Position numbers and translations under genes: made by a program. From Burkholderiales bacterium (lineage in GTDB: Bacteria; Pseudomonadota; Gammaproteobacteria; Burkholderiales; Burkholderiaceae_C), in NCBI GenBank assembly GCA_947381415.1, contig CANCVB010000009.1, positions 26,627 to 90,626 of the forward strand: a stretch of DNA of 64,000 nucleotides, written 5' to 3'. Under the pieces are notes generated by a model, which did no database searches, was not told the origin of the DNA, and saw only the letters and a program-made list of their open reading frames with translations. Shown here piece by piece: positions 55,106 through 64,000 of this stretch. Numbering within the stretch: position 1 is the stretch's first letter; each line of letters starts with the position of its first letter.

Positions 55106-55728
55106 GTCTTTCTGAAGTGGCCACCACACAGATCACGCATATTATTTATGCACATGGCTTTCGATCTGGCCCACGCTCTTTCAAAGCCCAGTACATCGCT
55201 CAATGGCTGCAAGCCAACAGGCCCGACATTGAATGGTTGTGTCCCCAACTGCCAGTCTCACCTCAGGCAGCGGCAGACTTGTTACGCAACGCCGTTCACA
55301 CATGGCCCAAGCAATCGACTGCGGTCATTGGGTCTTCATTGGGTGGGTTTTACGCCACATGGCTTGGGGCTTTGTTGAAATGTAAAACAGTGTTGCTCAA
55401 CCCCGCAGTTCACCCTGCAAGAGACTTGCTGGTGTATACCGGAACACATTCACATTGGCACGAACCCACGGCCTCATTGGTTTTTGAAAACCACTACATC
55501 GAAGAGCTGAAAACACTTTACGTGGGCAGCGGCAACACAAACACCAACAACTTGCTGGACCCCGCCGACATACTCAATATGGTTGCCAAAGGTGACGAGG
55601 TGTTGAGTTGGCAAGAAATGGCTGCCCGCTACCCACTCGCCACGCTGTATGTGATGGAAAGCTCGGACCACGGCATCACCGATTTCGCGCAGCATTTCCC
55701 CGTGGTGCAGAAATACCTGGGCTTGTAA
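55081..55728 (+). CDS. YqiA/YcfP-family alpha/beta-fold hydrolase (start uncertain)
   Basis: HIIYAHGFRSGPRSFKAQYIAQWL, AVIGSSLGGFYATWLG (GxSxG), SDHGITDFAQH. Confidence 0.85.
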   Translation: MGCSRQPLSLSEVATTQITHIIYAHGFRSGPRSFKAQYIAQWLQANRPDIEWLCPQLPVSPQAAADLLRNAVHTWPKQSTAVIGSSLGGFYATWLGALLKCKTVLLNPAVHPARDLLVYTGTHSHWHEPTASLVFENHYIEELKTLYVGSGNTNTNNLLDPADILNMVAKGDEVLSWQEMAARYPLATLYVMESSDHGITDFAQHFPVVQKYLGL

Positions 55729-55769
55729 TGTCGGTGTTTGACCTTGGCAACACCTGCGGCAGAACCCAG

Positions 55770-56603
55770 TCAGTTCACAGCAGAGATAAGGTATTTGTAT
55801 TTGTCCATGCTGACAGCTGTTTCAAATGCACTGGAAAACTCTCTGGCAGCCCTGAGCAGCATTCTTTTGGGAATGGCATCTTTGTATTGGATTTTGTGCA
55901 ACGAAAACAAAATCGGGCCAAAGCGGGTTCGCGTATCAACCTCTATGACAAAGTTACCCAAGCGGGCATTGGCCTGTTCACTGATGGTGTGAATATCATT
56001 GGAATCAACGCTTGAACTGACCGGGAAAGCTTGCGCACCAAACACAATTTCATTCGCTTGGGTATTGATACGCGTCCAAAACGGGTAACTGAAACCAGAG
56101 GGCACAAACACATCGTTGTGTCGATCTATACGCGCCTCTGCCCTGGATTTATTGAACATAGCGCAAATGCTTTCCGTGCTCACCTCATGCGAGCGCAAGA
56201 CATTGGGCTCTGTGTCGGCAATCAATGCCCGGGTCTCTTCAATGTTTTCGATGATGTAACTGGCCAGCCTGGGAATTTGTTTTTTCAGAAATCTCTGCTT
56301 TTTAAGCACATCCAGCAAGCAACTGTAAATATCTTCGAACTGATTGGGGGTGACCTGCAAATTGGCAGGTGCCGTTTGTGAGATGACGTCTCGGTAGTAT
56401 TTGTCCGGCTTGAGAACCACGAAATCGCCATGGACTTTCATGTTCTCGTAAATTTTGTCTAATGAGAGTCCAAACAAGAAATGCTTGATGCTTTTTTGTT
56501 CCCCAACCGTGTTGTAAAAAGTTTCGGTCGCAGTCTCTACCGACTCTTGGAAAGAAGAGAGATTGTCTGAATCACTTCGCGGATGATGGAGTTTTGACAG
56601 CAA
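55770..56603 (-). CDS. Hypothetical protein (277 aa), no recognised family
   Basis: Long uninterrupted ORF with protein-like composition; flanked by AT-rich intergenic DNA. Confidence 0.65.
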   Translation of the reverse strand: MLSKLHHPRSDSDNLSSFQESVETATETFYNTVGEQKSIKHFLFGLSLDKIYENMKVHGDFVVLKPDKYYRDVISQTAPANLQVTPNQFEDIYSCLLDVLKKQRFLKKQIPRLASYIIENIEETRALIADTEPNVLRSHEVSTESICAMFNKSRAEARIDRHNDVFVPSGFSYPFWTRINTQANEIVFGAQAFPVSSSVDSNDIHTISEQANARLGNFVIEVDTRTRFGPILFSLHKIQYKDAIPKRMLLRAAREFSSAFETAVSMDKYKYLISAVN

Positions 56604-56733
56604 AATAAGTTTCTCAAGTGCGAATACATCACATGCATCGGATTTGGAGACCTTAAGTTAAGCCAATAAGTGCTTAGAAACATTACAAAACCATCATTTA
56701 GACAGGAAAATGGCTTTCCCGTCGTTTAAATGT

Positions 56734-58131
56734 TCAACCAAACCAAGCTTCCGGGGGTTTCAGAGGCGCGGTCACAGCAACAGTAACTATTTGGTTCTCA
56801 TCTGCGGTTAAGGTGATGCGCCCGTGGTGTAAATGAATAATTTCGATACACAAACTCAAACCCAAACCGTGGCCATCGATATGCCTGGTGTGGGCAGAGT
56901 CACCTCGGTAAAACCGCTCAAATGCCCGCCCAGTCAAATCTTGGACAACCTCATGCGTGGGATTGGAAATGGACAACTCTAAAGTGCCGTTAAGTTGTTT
57001 TAATTTAAAGTCAATCCATCCATTGGGAAGGTTGTAATTGACTGCATTGACGTACAGGTTTTGAATGAGCTGATAGATCAAATTTTTATCGCATTGCCAA
57101 AAAATTTGTGGCTCAATCTTGGTGGTGATCTTGAGATTGGGTTGCAAAAATTTCGCATCTTCGGCCATTTGCGACACGACATCACTGATGTTGATGCGCT
57201 GCATGTCCAATTTCAAACTATCTGAATCGGCGCGAGAAAGCAAAAGTAACTTTTCCGTGATGTCGATCAGACGCTCAATTTCTTCACCCATTAAGCGCAA
57301 GCGTATTTGCCCCAGGGACCCACTGGGAAGCTCTGCAATACCTAACTCCACATGCCCGCGCAAAATGGTCAAAGGGGTACGCAATTCATGGGAGGCATCT
57401 GAAGAAAAACGGTGTGACTGCAAAAAACTATTGTGTAAGCGGCCTCGAAGCTCTTCAAAAACAGAGGTAAACGCTTCAAACTCTTTGTAGTCAGCCGACA
57501 CCTCCAATGGCTCATTGAGGTTTTTGGAAGAGAGCTTTTCCAAAGTCAGCCGAATGTGGTTGACGGGCTTGAGCAGTACCGAAGCCATCAACCAACTCAC
57601 TGCCAGCAACATCAAGGCGATGACCGGAAAAACATATTGCATGACCCGGTTGCGAATACCCCAAAGTTCATCGGTGGCCTTTTGCACCACCGATTGCTCA
57701 ACCAACAATACGCGCTGTTTGGACATATTCCTCACCGCACTCCACTGCACCTCATTTAATGTCAGAAGTGAGAACTCAAAATCGAGCACAGGGTTAGCAT
57801 GGATCGGCCCCCATTTTGTTTCAGCAGCGTGGACTTGCTGACACAAGGGCGATAAATGCTTATCCGAGGACGGTGCCTCACAGTAAAGATACGCATTGGG
57901 CAAACTCTCCATCCAAGACTGGGAACGGGCGTCGTCGGCGCATCGTTTGAAAGCATCCTCCGCAGCAGCCAAGTCTGAACACAGTTGCAAAACTTTCACC
58001 ATGCCAGATTGAATGCGCTCATGCAGGTATTGGGCGGCAAAGTATTGGCTTAAGGTGCGGTTAAGCAAAGTAACGATCAAGATGCACACAAAAAAGAGCA
58101 GCATCAAGCGAAGCCTGAAAGAACGTCTCAC
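56734..58131 (-). CDS. Two-component sensor histidine kinase
   Basis: FSSDASHELRTPLTILRGHVELG H-box; N, F, G2 boxes (NLYVNAVNYN, GHGLGLSLCIEII); two TMs. Confidence 0.95.
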   Translation of the reverse strand: MRRSFRLRLMLLFFVCILIVTLLNRTLSQYFAAQYLHERIQSGMVKVLQLCSDLAAAEDAFKRCADDARSQSWMESLPNAYLYCEAPSSDKHLSPLCQQVHAAETKWGPIHANPVLDFEFSLLTLNEVQWSAVRNMSKQRVLLVEQSVVQKATDELWGIRNRVMQYVFPVIALMLLAVSWLMASVLLKPVNHIRLTLEKLSSKNLNEPLEVSADYKEFEAFTSVFEELRGRLHNSFLQSHRFSSDASHELRTPLTILRGHVELGIAELPSGSLGQIRLRLMGEEIERLIDITEKLLLLSRADSDSLKLDMQRINISDVVSQMAEDAKFLQPNLKITTKIEPQIFWQCDKNLIYQLIQNLYVNAVNYNLPNGWIDFKLKQLNGTLELSISNPTHEVVQDLTGRAFERFYRGDSAHTRHIDGHGLGLSLCIEIIHLHHGRITLTADENQIVTVAVTAPLKPPEAWFG

Positions 58132-58817
58132 GCCGTACTTTCGAGGTTGATGCGGTAACCAACCCCACGAATAGATTCAATGGGAAACACCGACTTGCTG
58201 TTTTTATCAGAGAGCAATTTCTTACGGATACGCTGTACGCACACATCCACCACATTGGTTTGGGGGTCAAAGTTGAAATTCCAAACGTGTTGAAGAATTT
58301 GTTTGCGCGAAAAAATATAGCCAGGTGAGCGCATCAAGTAATCGAGCAACATGAATTCACGTTGACTGAGTATGGCGCTGTGGTCTTGCCAGTCGGCTTT
58401 GCGCGTCAAGCGGTTCAATGTGATGCCCGCGACACTGAAAATATCCTCGTTATGGCTGGCATTGCGGCCCAACAAGGACCGTATGCGTGCAATCAATTCC
58501 TCAATGAAAAACGGCTTGGCCAAATAGTCATCTGCCCCCAGGTCGAAGCCTTGCAAACGATCGGGCAAATCGGTCTTGGCGCTCAAGACAATGACAGGCG
58601 TGGCAATACCTATCGGTCTGATTTTTTGCAGCAACTCAAAACCATTCAATCCAGGGAGCATGATGTCGAGCACCACCAAATCATGTTGCGCAAGTAGCAC
58701 GGCTTGCAGACCTTGCATGCCGTTGTCGATGTGCTCCACTGTCATGCCAGAAGCACGAAGACCTTGACACACGAATGACGCTATCTTGGGCTCGTCTTCT
58801 ATCAGCAGTATGCGCAT
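58128..58817 (-). CDS. Two-component response regulator, OmpR/PhoB family
   Basis: MRILLIEDEPKIASFVCQGLRASG receiver; C-terminal winged helix NVVDVCVQRIRKKLL...IRGVGYRI. Confidence 0.96.
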   Translation of the reverse strand: MRILLIEDEPKIASFVCQGLRASGMTVEHIDNGMQGLQAVLLAQHDLVVLDIMLPGLNGFELLQKIRPIGIATPVIVLSAKTDLPDRLQGFDLGADDYLAKPFFIEELIARIRSLLGRNASHNEDIFSVAGITLNRLTRKADWQDHSAILSQREFMLLDYLMRSPGYIFSRKQILQHVWNFNFDPQTNVVDVCVQRIRKKLLSDKNSKSVFPIESIRGVGYRINLESTA

Positions 58818-58827
58818 TGCGATTGAC

Positions 58828-60522
58828 TCAGGTGAATTCGGTCAAAAGTTGACCCGCAAGCTCGGTTTGGTCTTTTAAACCATGCTGATCGGCAACCATG
58901 TGTCCATTGACCCAAACCCCGTGAACGCCGTTAGCCAGCGTATTGAGACGGGCGGCACCACCGGGGAGATCAAACACCCTGTGCTTAGGGCCGCGGCCAA
59001 CGGTCTGAGGGTCGAACAACATCAAGTCGGCCGCATAGCCGGGCAGCAACTGTCCACGGTCTTTCAGGCCAAGTACTTTGGCGGGTTGCGCGGTCAGTTT
59101 GTGCACCGCCTGCGTCATCGACATGACAGCCAAGTCTCTGGCCCAATGCCCCAGCAGGTGCAATCCAAAACCAGCGTCATTGAAAAATGTCAGATGGGCA
59201 CCCGCATCACTCAGCGACACCAGACTGTTGGGGTCGTTCAGTAACTGTCCCACGGCCTGGGTATCGCTGTTCAACAACTGCGCCGTGAAAACGGTTTGCA
59301 AATCTTCTTTGAGCGCCAAATCCAAAGCAAAGTCCAAGGGGTCTTGACGCAATGCCTGCGCCAGCTCAGCAACACTTTTTTGCTCATACGCCTGGTGTTC
59401 GGCCTGTATGACTTGCACCACATGCACCTTGTCCCATTCGTTATTAAAGAGGCGAAAGCTGGCTGTTTGTGCCAATTCATCTTTCACTTTTTGGCGAAAT
59501 GCGTGATCGGCCAAACATGTCTTGAGCGCCTCGTGCGACAAACCCATGGCAGGTCGCCAACTGACCAATCCCTCTACGGGGTAAGCCGATGCAAAGGTGA
59601 AGTCCATGGTCAAAGGACAACATGACACCTGACCAATCAAGGGAATGCCTTGGTCGTTGGCTTGGGCAATGGCAGTCATGTCGTTGAAAACCGCTTGCGG
59701 GTTGGTACTGTTATGTAACAACGCAGCCACCATCACAGGCCTGCCACTGGCTTGCGAAAGCGACCGCAAAAAGGCCATGGGCATTTGTCCGCCCTTGGTA
59801 ACCATGTAAACACCTCGGCCCTGACTTGCCATCGCCAAAGTGAGTTGCATCATTTCTTCATCGCTGGCCAAACGAGAAGGCATGGGAAAACCACCCTCCC
59901 CATTGTGGGCAGGACTGGTGCTGGTGGCAAAACCCACAGCCCCTGCGGCCATCGCTTCTTTAACCACTTCCGCCATGGCGGCAATTTCTTCTGGCGTGGC
60001 TTGGCGCTTATTGGCCTGTTCGCCCATGACCCATGTGCGAACCGAGGAGTGACCAACGTAGGCCGCCACATTGATGGCAGACCCTTTTTGCTTGAGCATG
60101 GCCATGTATTCGGGAAATGTTTCAAAGCGCCAATCGATACCTTGCCTCAGCACGTCCAGCGACATGCCTTCAACTTGGGTCAAGTTGCGCATCGTTAACT
60201 CGCGGTCTTGCGGGCGACAGGGCGCAATGGTGAAACCACAATTGCCTATCACCGCGGTGGTAACACCCATCGCAGGCGAAGGACGCACATAAGAATCCCA
60301 CGTGATCTGGGCATCAAAATGGGTGTGCGAGTCGATAATGCCTGGCATCAACGCCAAGCCCTTGGCATCGATGGTTTCCTTGGCTGGGGATTGAATACTG
60401 TCTTCTACTGCCGCGATTCGACCTTCATAGACAGCGACATCTTTGGTTTGGGGTTCACGCAAGCTACCATCAAAGACCAAGGCCTGACGAATAAGCAAGT
60501 CGATAGGATGCGATAAATTCAT
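58828..60522 (-). CDS. N-acyl-D-amino-acid deacylase family amidohydrolase
   Basis: MPGIIDSHTHFDAQITWDSYVRPSPAMGVTTAVIGNCGFTIAPC; SDAGAHLTFFNDAGFGLHLLGHW. Confidence 0.9.
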   Translation of the reverse strand: MNLSHPIDLLIRQALVFDGSLREPQTKDVAVYEGRIAAVEDSIQSPAKETIDAKGLALMPGIIDSHTHFDAQITWDSYVRPSPAMGVTTAVIGNCGFTIAPCRPQDRELTMRNLTQVEGMSLDVLRQGIDWRFETFPEYMAMLKQKGSAINVAAYVGHSSVRTWVMGEQANKRQATPEEIAAMAEVVKEAMAAGAVGFATSTSPAHNGEGGFPMPSRLASDEEMMQLTLAMASQGRGVYMVTKGGQMPMAFLRSLSQASGRPVMVAALLHNSTNPQAVFNDMTAIAQANDQGIPLIGQVSCCPLTMDFTFASAYPVEGLVSWRPAMGLSHEALKTCLADHAFRQKVKDELAQTASFRLFNNEWDKVHVVQVIQAEHQAYEQKSVAELAQALRQDPLDFALDLALKEDLQTVFTAQLLNSDTQAVGQLLNDPNSLVSLSDAGAHLTFFNDAGFGLHLLGHWARDLAVMSMTQAVHKLTAQPAKVLGLKDRGQLLPGYAADLMLFDPQTVGRGPKHRVFDLPGGAARLNTLANGVHGVWVNGHMVADQHGLKDQTELAGQLLTEFT

Positions 60523-60583
60523 GGGAATCATTCAATTCATTCAAGGAACATATGTTTCAAACAAATATTATGAAAGAAATGCC

Positions 60584-60871
60584 ATGAAAACCAAGTCACT
60601 TATGTGCATGCTAACGTGTATTGGCATGAGCGCTTTCGCCCATGGGGCCTCGTGCGAGGAATGGGAAAGCAAGCTGCAAGGCGAGATTCGCAACGCCAAC
60701 CAATGCGAGCCCAAGCATCAAGCCTGCTTGGCCAAGGAGTTTGGCAACCCTATGCGGGAACTCGATTACTGTAAAAAAGTATTCAAACGCTGTGAATCCT
60801 TGGAGGCAAGGCCAGAGACTGGCAACTTGCCCAAGGAGGTAGAGGCCTTTAAAAAACAATGCACAGGCTAA
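60584..60871 (+). CDS. Small secreted Cys-containing hypothetical protein
   Basis: Signal peptide MKTKSLMCMLTCIGMSAFAHGAS, six Cys residues after it. Confidence 0.55.
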   Translation: MKTKSLMCMLTCIGMSAFAHGASCEEWESKLQGEIRNANQCEPKHQACLAKEFGNPMRELDYCKKVFKRCESLEARPETGNLPKEVEAFKKQCTG

Positions 60872-60895
60872 TGCGCCAGCTAAGGGGTTGAAAGA

Positions 60896-62074
60896 TCAGC
60901 GCTCTATGGTGAGTGACACACCCATACCACCACCAATACACAGTGCAGCCAAGCCTTTTTTGGCGCCGCTGCGCTGCATCTCGTGCAACAGCGTGACCAA
61001 AATGCGGCAACCTGATGCGCCTATGGGGTGGCCAATGGCAATGGCGCCACCGTTCACGTTCACTCTCTTGGGATCGATGTCCAAAGCCTGATTCACCGCA
61101 CAAGCTTGTGCCGCAAATGCTTCGTTCAGTTCGAACAGGTCCACGTCCGAGGCCTTCCAACCGGCACGCTCCAGCGCTTTGCGCGAAGCTGGCACAGGAC
61201 CCATACCCATGGTGGCAGGGTCTAGACCCGTCGTCGCAAAAGAAGCAATGCGACCCAAGGGGGTTAAGCCCAAGGACTGCGCTTTAGCGGCAGTCATGAC
61301 CATCACAGCGGCAGCGCCGTCGTTGATGCCAGAGGCGTTGCCCGCTGTCACGCTGCCCGCTTTGTCAAACGCTGGACGCAAACCTGCCAAAGCGTCGGCA
61401 TTGGTTTTGAGGTTGATGAATTCATCGTTGGCAAACACCACAGGATCGCCCTTTTTCTGCGGCAACAAGACCGGGGTGATTTCGTCCTTGAATTTGCCTG
61501 CTGCTTGGGCTGCGGCTGCCTTTTGTTGACTGGCGAGGGCCAATGCGTCTTGCATCTCACGGGTGATGCCATTTTGCTTGGCCACGTTTTCGGCGGTGAT
61601 ACCCATGTGGTATTGGTTATAGACATCCCACAAACCATCAACGATCATGCTGTCTATCAATTTCCAATCGCCCATGCGTTGACCGTCGCGTGAAAGGGGC
61701 AGCACATGGGGTGCGGCGCTCATGTTTTCTTGACCGCCGGCAATGACGATGTCACTGTCGCCCCATGCCACGGCTTGGGCCGCCAGCATCACCGCTTTGA
61801 GGCCGGATCCGCACACGGCGTTGATGGTCAGGCCTGGGACCTCTTTGGGTATGCCGCCCTTCATAAGGGCTTGGCGGGCAGGATTTTGACCCGCGCCGGC
61901 AGCCAGCACCTGGCCCATGACGACCTCACCCACCAAGGCGGGGTCGATACCCGAACGAGCCACGACATCTTTGATGACCAGGCCACCGAGTTCGGTAGCG
62001 CTGAGCTTGGCCAAACTGCCGCCAAATTTGCCTACAGCGGTTCGGGCGGCTGAAACGATCACGATGTCTTGCAT
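60896..62074 (-). CDS. Acetyl-CoA C-acetyltransferase (thiolase)
   Basis: VSAARTAVGKFGGSLAKLSATELG, NAVCGSGLKAVMLA, ELNEAFAAQ, NVNGGAIAIGHPIGASGCRILVTLLHEM, CIGGGMG. Confidence 0.96.
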   Translation of the reverse strand: MQDIVIVSAARTAVGKFGGSLAKLSATELGGLVIKDVVARSGIDPALVGEVVMGQVLAAGAGQNPARQALMKGGIPKEVPGLTINAVCGSGLKAVMLAAQAVAWGDSDIVIAGGQENMSAAPHVLPLSRDGQRMGDWKLIDSMIVDGLWDVYNQYHMGITAENVAKQNGITREMQDALALASQQKAAAAQAAGKFKDEITPVLLPQKKGDPVVFANDEFINLKTNADALAGLRPAFDKAGSVTAGNASGINDGAAAVMVMTAAKAQSLGLTPLGRIASFATTGLDPATMGMGPVPASRKALERAGWKASDVDLFELNEAFAAQACAVNQALDIDPKRVNVNGGAIAIGHPIGASGCRILVTLLHEMQRSGAKKGLAALCIGGGMGVSLTIER

Positions 62075-62194
62075 GGCTGGTCTCCTGGTAGTTCGCCCGA
62101 TGTAGGCAAGGTTTTGTGCGCTAAAGCTTATTCAAACTTCCGTACACCACGCTTACCAACCATCACACCACCCAGAAATGCTGTGTGGGTCGTC

Positions 62195-62650
62195 TCAAAC
62201 CTTGCGCAAGGCAGCGCTGACCCAACGCGCCACATCGGGGGCCGACATCGCCCCAGGCTGTCTGGCAATTTCACGGCCGCCCGCGAAAACCGCCAAAGTG
62301 GGAATGCTTCGAATATTGAACTTGGTCGCCAAGCCTTGCTCGTCTTCGGTGTTGACCTTTACAAAACGGGCTTTGCCCTGCATGTCGTGGCTCACTTTTT
62401 CATAGGCCGGTGCCATGGCACGGCAAGGACCACACCAAGGCGCCCAAAAGTCCACCACCAAGGGCAAATCGCTTTTGGCCAGTTGCGCGTTAAAAGCGGC
62501 TTCGCCTAAGTTGTCGGGATGCGCTTGCAGCAAAGCAGCGTGACATTTGCCGCAGTTGAGTTCGGCTTGCAACTTGTCCGAGGGCACGCGGTTGGTGGCG
62601 TTGCAGTGGGTGCAGACCAAATGCATTTTTGGAGTCGCAGTTTCAGTCAT
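62195..62650 (-). CDS. trxC: Thioredoxin 2 (TrxC)
   Basis: N-terminal zinc finger CTHCNATNRV...CGKC; active site FWAPWCGPCRAMAP. GTG at 62656 is an alternative start overlapping the MBL stop. Confidence 0.94.
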   Translation of the reverse strand: MTETATPKMHLVCTHCNATNRVPSDKLQAELNCGKCHAALLQAHPDNLGEAAFNAQLAKSDLPLVVDFWAPWCGPCRAMAPAYEKVSHDMQGKARFVKVNTEDEQGLATKFNIRSIPTLAVFAGGREIARQPGAMSAPDVARWVSAALRKV

Positions 62651-62652
62651 GG

Positions 62653-63528
62653 TCACAGGGCGTTCAGAGGGATTTTGGCGTAGGCAATGCCATTGTCTTC
62701 CTTGGGTGGCAACTCACCCGCACGAATGTTGATTTGCACCGCAGGCAAGATGAGCACAGGCATTTCCAAGGTGGCGTCGCGCTGGGTGCGCATCTCCACA
62801 AACTGGGCTTCGCTGATGCCGTCATGCACATGGATGTTTTGGGCCTTTTGCTCGGCCACGGTGGTTTCGAAGTTCACAGGGCGGCCATTGGGTGGGTAGT
62901 CGTGGCACATGAACAAGCGGGTGGCGGGTGGCAGGCTCAAAATTTTGCGGGTGGAGGCGTACAAGGTTTTGGCATCCCCTCCTGGGAAGTCACAGCGGGC
63001 GGTGCCCACATCGGGCATGAACATGGTGTCGCCAACGAACACGGCGTCGCCAAATTGGTAGGCCACGCAAGCGGGGGTGTGGCCAGGCACATACATGGTG
63101 TGGCCGCTGAGGCCGCCCACTTGAATGGTTTCTCCGTCTTTGAACAAATGGTCAAACTGAGAGCCGTCGAGCTTGAAGCTGTCTTCCATGTTGAAGATGC
63201 CCTTGAACACTTTTTGCACGCCACTGATGTGGTCGCCAATGGCGGTCTTGCCGCCAAGGTGCTGTTTCAAATACGGTGCGGCGGTCAAGTGGTCGGCGTG
63301 GGCATGGGTTTCCAGAATCCAGTCCACCTTCAAGTTGTTGGTTTTGACGAATTCGATGACTTTGTCAGCTGACTTGTGGCTGGTGCGGCCCGACTTGGGG
63401 TCGTAATCCAACACCGAGTCGATGATGGCGCAGGACGAGCCTGGCTTTTCATAAACGACGTAGGTGACGGTCCAGGTGGCGGGGTCAAAAATGCCGTGAA
63501 CGAGTGGATTGACAGTGGCTGTGGTCAT
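62653..63528 (-). CDS. MBL-fold hydrolase, Blh/persulfide dioxygenase-like
   Basis: HAHADHLTAAPYLK, YVPGHTPACVAYQF, VFVGDTMFMPDVGTARCDFPGGDAKTLYAST, MCHDYPPNGR. Confidence 0.9.
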   Translation of the reverse strand: MTTATVNPLVHGIFDPATWTVTYVVYEKPGSSCAIIDSVLDYDPKSGRTSHKSADKVIEFVKTNNLKVDWILETHAHADHLTAAPYLKQHLGGKTAIGDHISGVQKVFKGIFNMEDSFKLDGSQFDHLFKDGETIQVGGLSGHTMYVPGHTPACVAYQFGDAVFVGDTMFMPDVGTARCDFPGGDAKTLYASTRKILSLPPATRLFMCHDYPPNGRPVNFETTVAEQKAQNIHVHDGISEAQFVEMRTQRDATLEMPVLILPAVQINIRAGELPPKEDNGIAYAKIPLNAL

Positions 63529-63560
63529 CGAGAACTCCTGTTGAATTAGATTTCCGATAA

Positions 63561-63591
63561 TATATTGACAAATATTTTGTTTGTCAATATA
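63561..63591. promoter_or_regulatory. Perfect palindromic operator TATATTGACAAA-N7-TTTGTCAATATA (putative BigR/SqrR-type box)
   Basis: 12-bp perfect inverted repeat located between divergent MBL hydrolase and ArsR-family genes. Confidence 0.8.
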
Positions 63592-63629
63592 CTTTTCACA
63601 TCTTCTTCAAAAAACAGGACTTTTCGCCC

Positions 63630-63959
63630 ATGGATACCACCACCTTGGACCTCGACAAAATGAAAGCCTCGGCCGGAAACGCCTGCCGGCTGATGAAAGT
63701 GCTCTCCAACCCCGACCGCCTGATGCTGCTGTGCCAGCTGTCCCAAAGTGAAAAACGGGTGGGCGAGTTGGAAGAAATTTTGGGCATTGTGCAGCCCACC
63801 CTGTCCCAGCAACTCACCGTTTTGCGTGAGGAAGATCTGGTGACCACCCGCCGCGACGGCAAAAACATCTATTACCAAATTGCCAGCCCCCAGGCGCTGG
63901 CGGTCATGAACGTTTTATTTGAGCAATTTTGCGGACCACAAGCAGGAGCATCAGCATGA
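63630..63959 (+). CDS. ArsR-family regulator, BigR/SqrR-like persulfide sensor
   Basis: winged helix QPTLSQQLTVLREEDLVTTRRDGKNIYYQIAS; Cys residues in NACRLMKVLSNPDRLML and EQFCGPQ. Confidence 0.87.
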   Translation: MDTTTLDLDKMKASAGNACRLMKVLSNPDRLMLLCQLSQSEKRVGELEEILGIVQPTLSQQLTVLREEDLVTTRRDGKNIYYQIASPQALAVMNVLFEQFCGPQAGASA

Positions 63960-64000
63960 ATCTAGATTGGGCAAATTTCACGCCTTTCGCCTCTCTCACT
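63956..64000 (+). CDS. 5' end of a membrane protein, probably YeeE/YedE sulfur-transport family (truncated by window)
   Basis: ATG overlaps the regulator stop (ATGA); MNLDWANFTPFASLT resembles YeeE/YedE N termini. Confidence 0.5.
   Translation, partial: MNLDWANFTPFASLT

Noticed and set aside
62629-63372. 247-aa plus-strand Gly/His-rich ORF
   Set aside because: Antisense to the MBL-fold hydrolase with intact metal motifs.
1-64000. Mobile element, prophage, CRISPR, tRNA or rRNA
   Set aside because: No transposase, integrase, phage structural gene, regular repeat-spacer array or recognisable structured RNA gene was seen by eye; a tRNAscan/Infernal run would be needed to exclude small RNAs fully.

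Overview
The window is a dense, apparently streamlined stretch of bacterial chromosome. Gene content and family resemblance suggest a betaproteobacterium (Burkholderiales/Comamonadaceae-like), but this is inference. I saw no rRNA, tRNA, CRISPR array, transposase or prophage. Housekeeping genes include an M3 oligopeptidase, rpiA, pyrD, aroQ, umuDC with a perfect SOS box, serC, an aceE-like E1 gene, upp, a thiolase and trxC. Accessory loci: (i) a complete ebo-type cluster (TatD hydrolase EboB, phosphodiesterase EboF, sugar-phosphate cyclase EboD, TIM-barrel EboE, UbiA prenyltransferase EboC, EboA) with an abutting 2x[4Fe-4S] ferredoxin, at 19.1-26.3 kb; (ii) a ZrgA/DUF2796 + MacB-like ABC + DUF3299 operon resembling the Vibrio Zrg zinc uptake system, 9.1-12.3 kb; (iii) an Anbu proteasome-like cluster (circularly permuted ATP-grasp, alpha-E, transglutaminase, Anbu), 40.2-44.1 kb; (iv) an uncharacterised bactofilin / zinc-ribbon membrane protein cluster with an AT-rich divergent promoter, 26.4-29.4 kb; (v) a PuuE-like deacetylase / M20 hydrolase / hydantoin-type racemase / GntR / ABC importer locus, 44.1-51.9 kb; (vi) a translationally coupled CitE-MaoC-FAH-cupin operon behind upp, 52.1-55.7 kb; (vii) a BigR-like persulfide/sulfur regulon with a perfect operator palindrome, 62.2-64.0 kb; and (viii) a NaChBac-type channel with a TLEGWS selectivity filter. 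All family assignments come from reading motifs by eye; no database searches were run.
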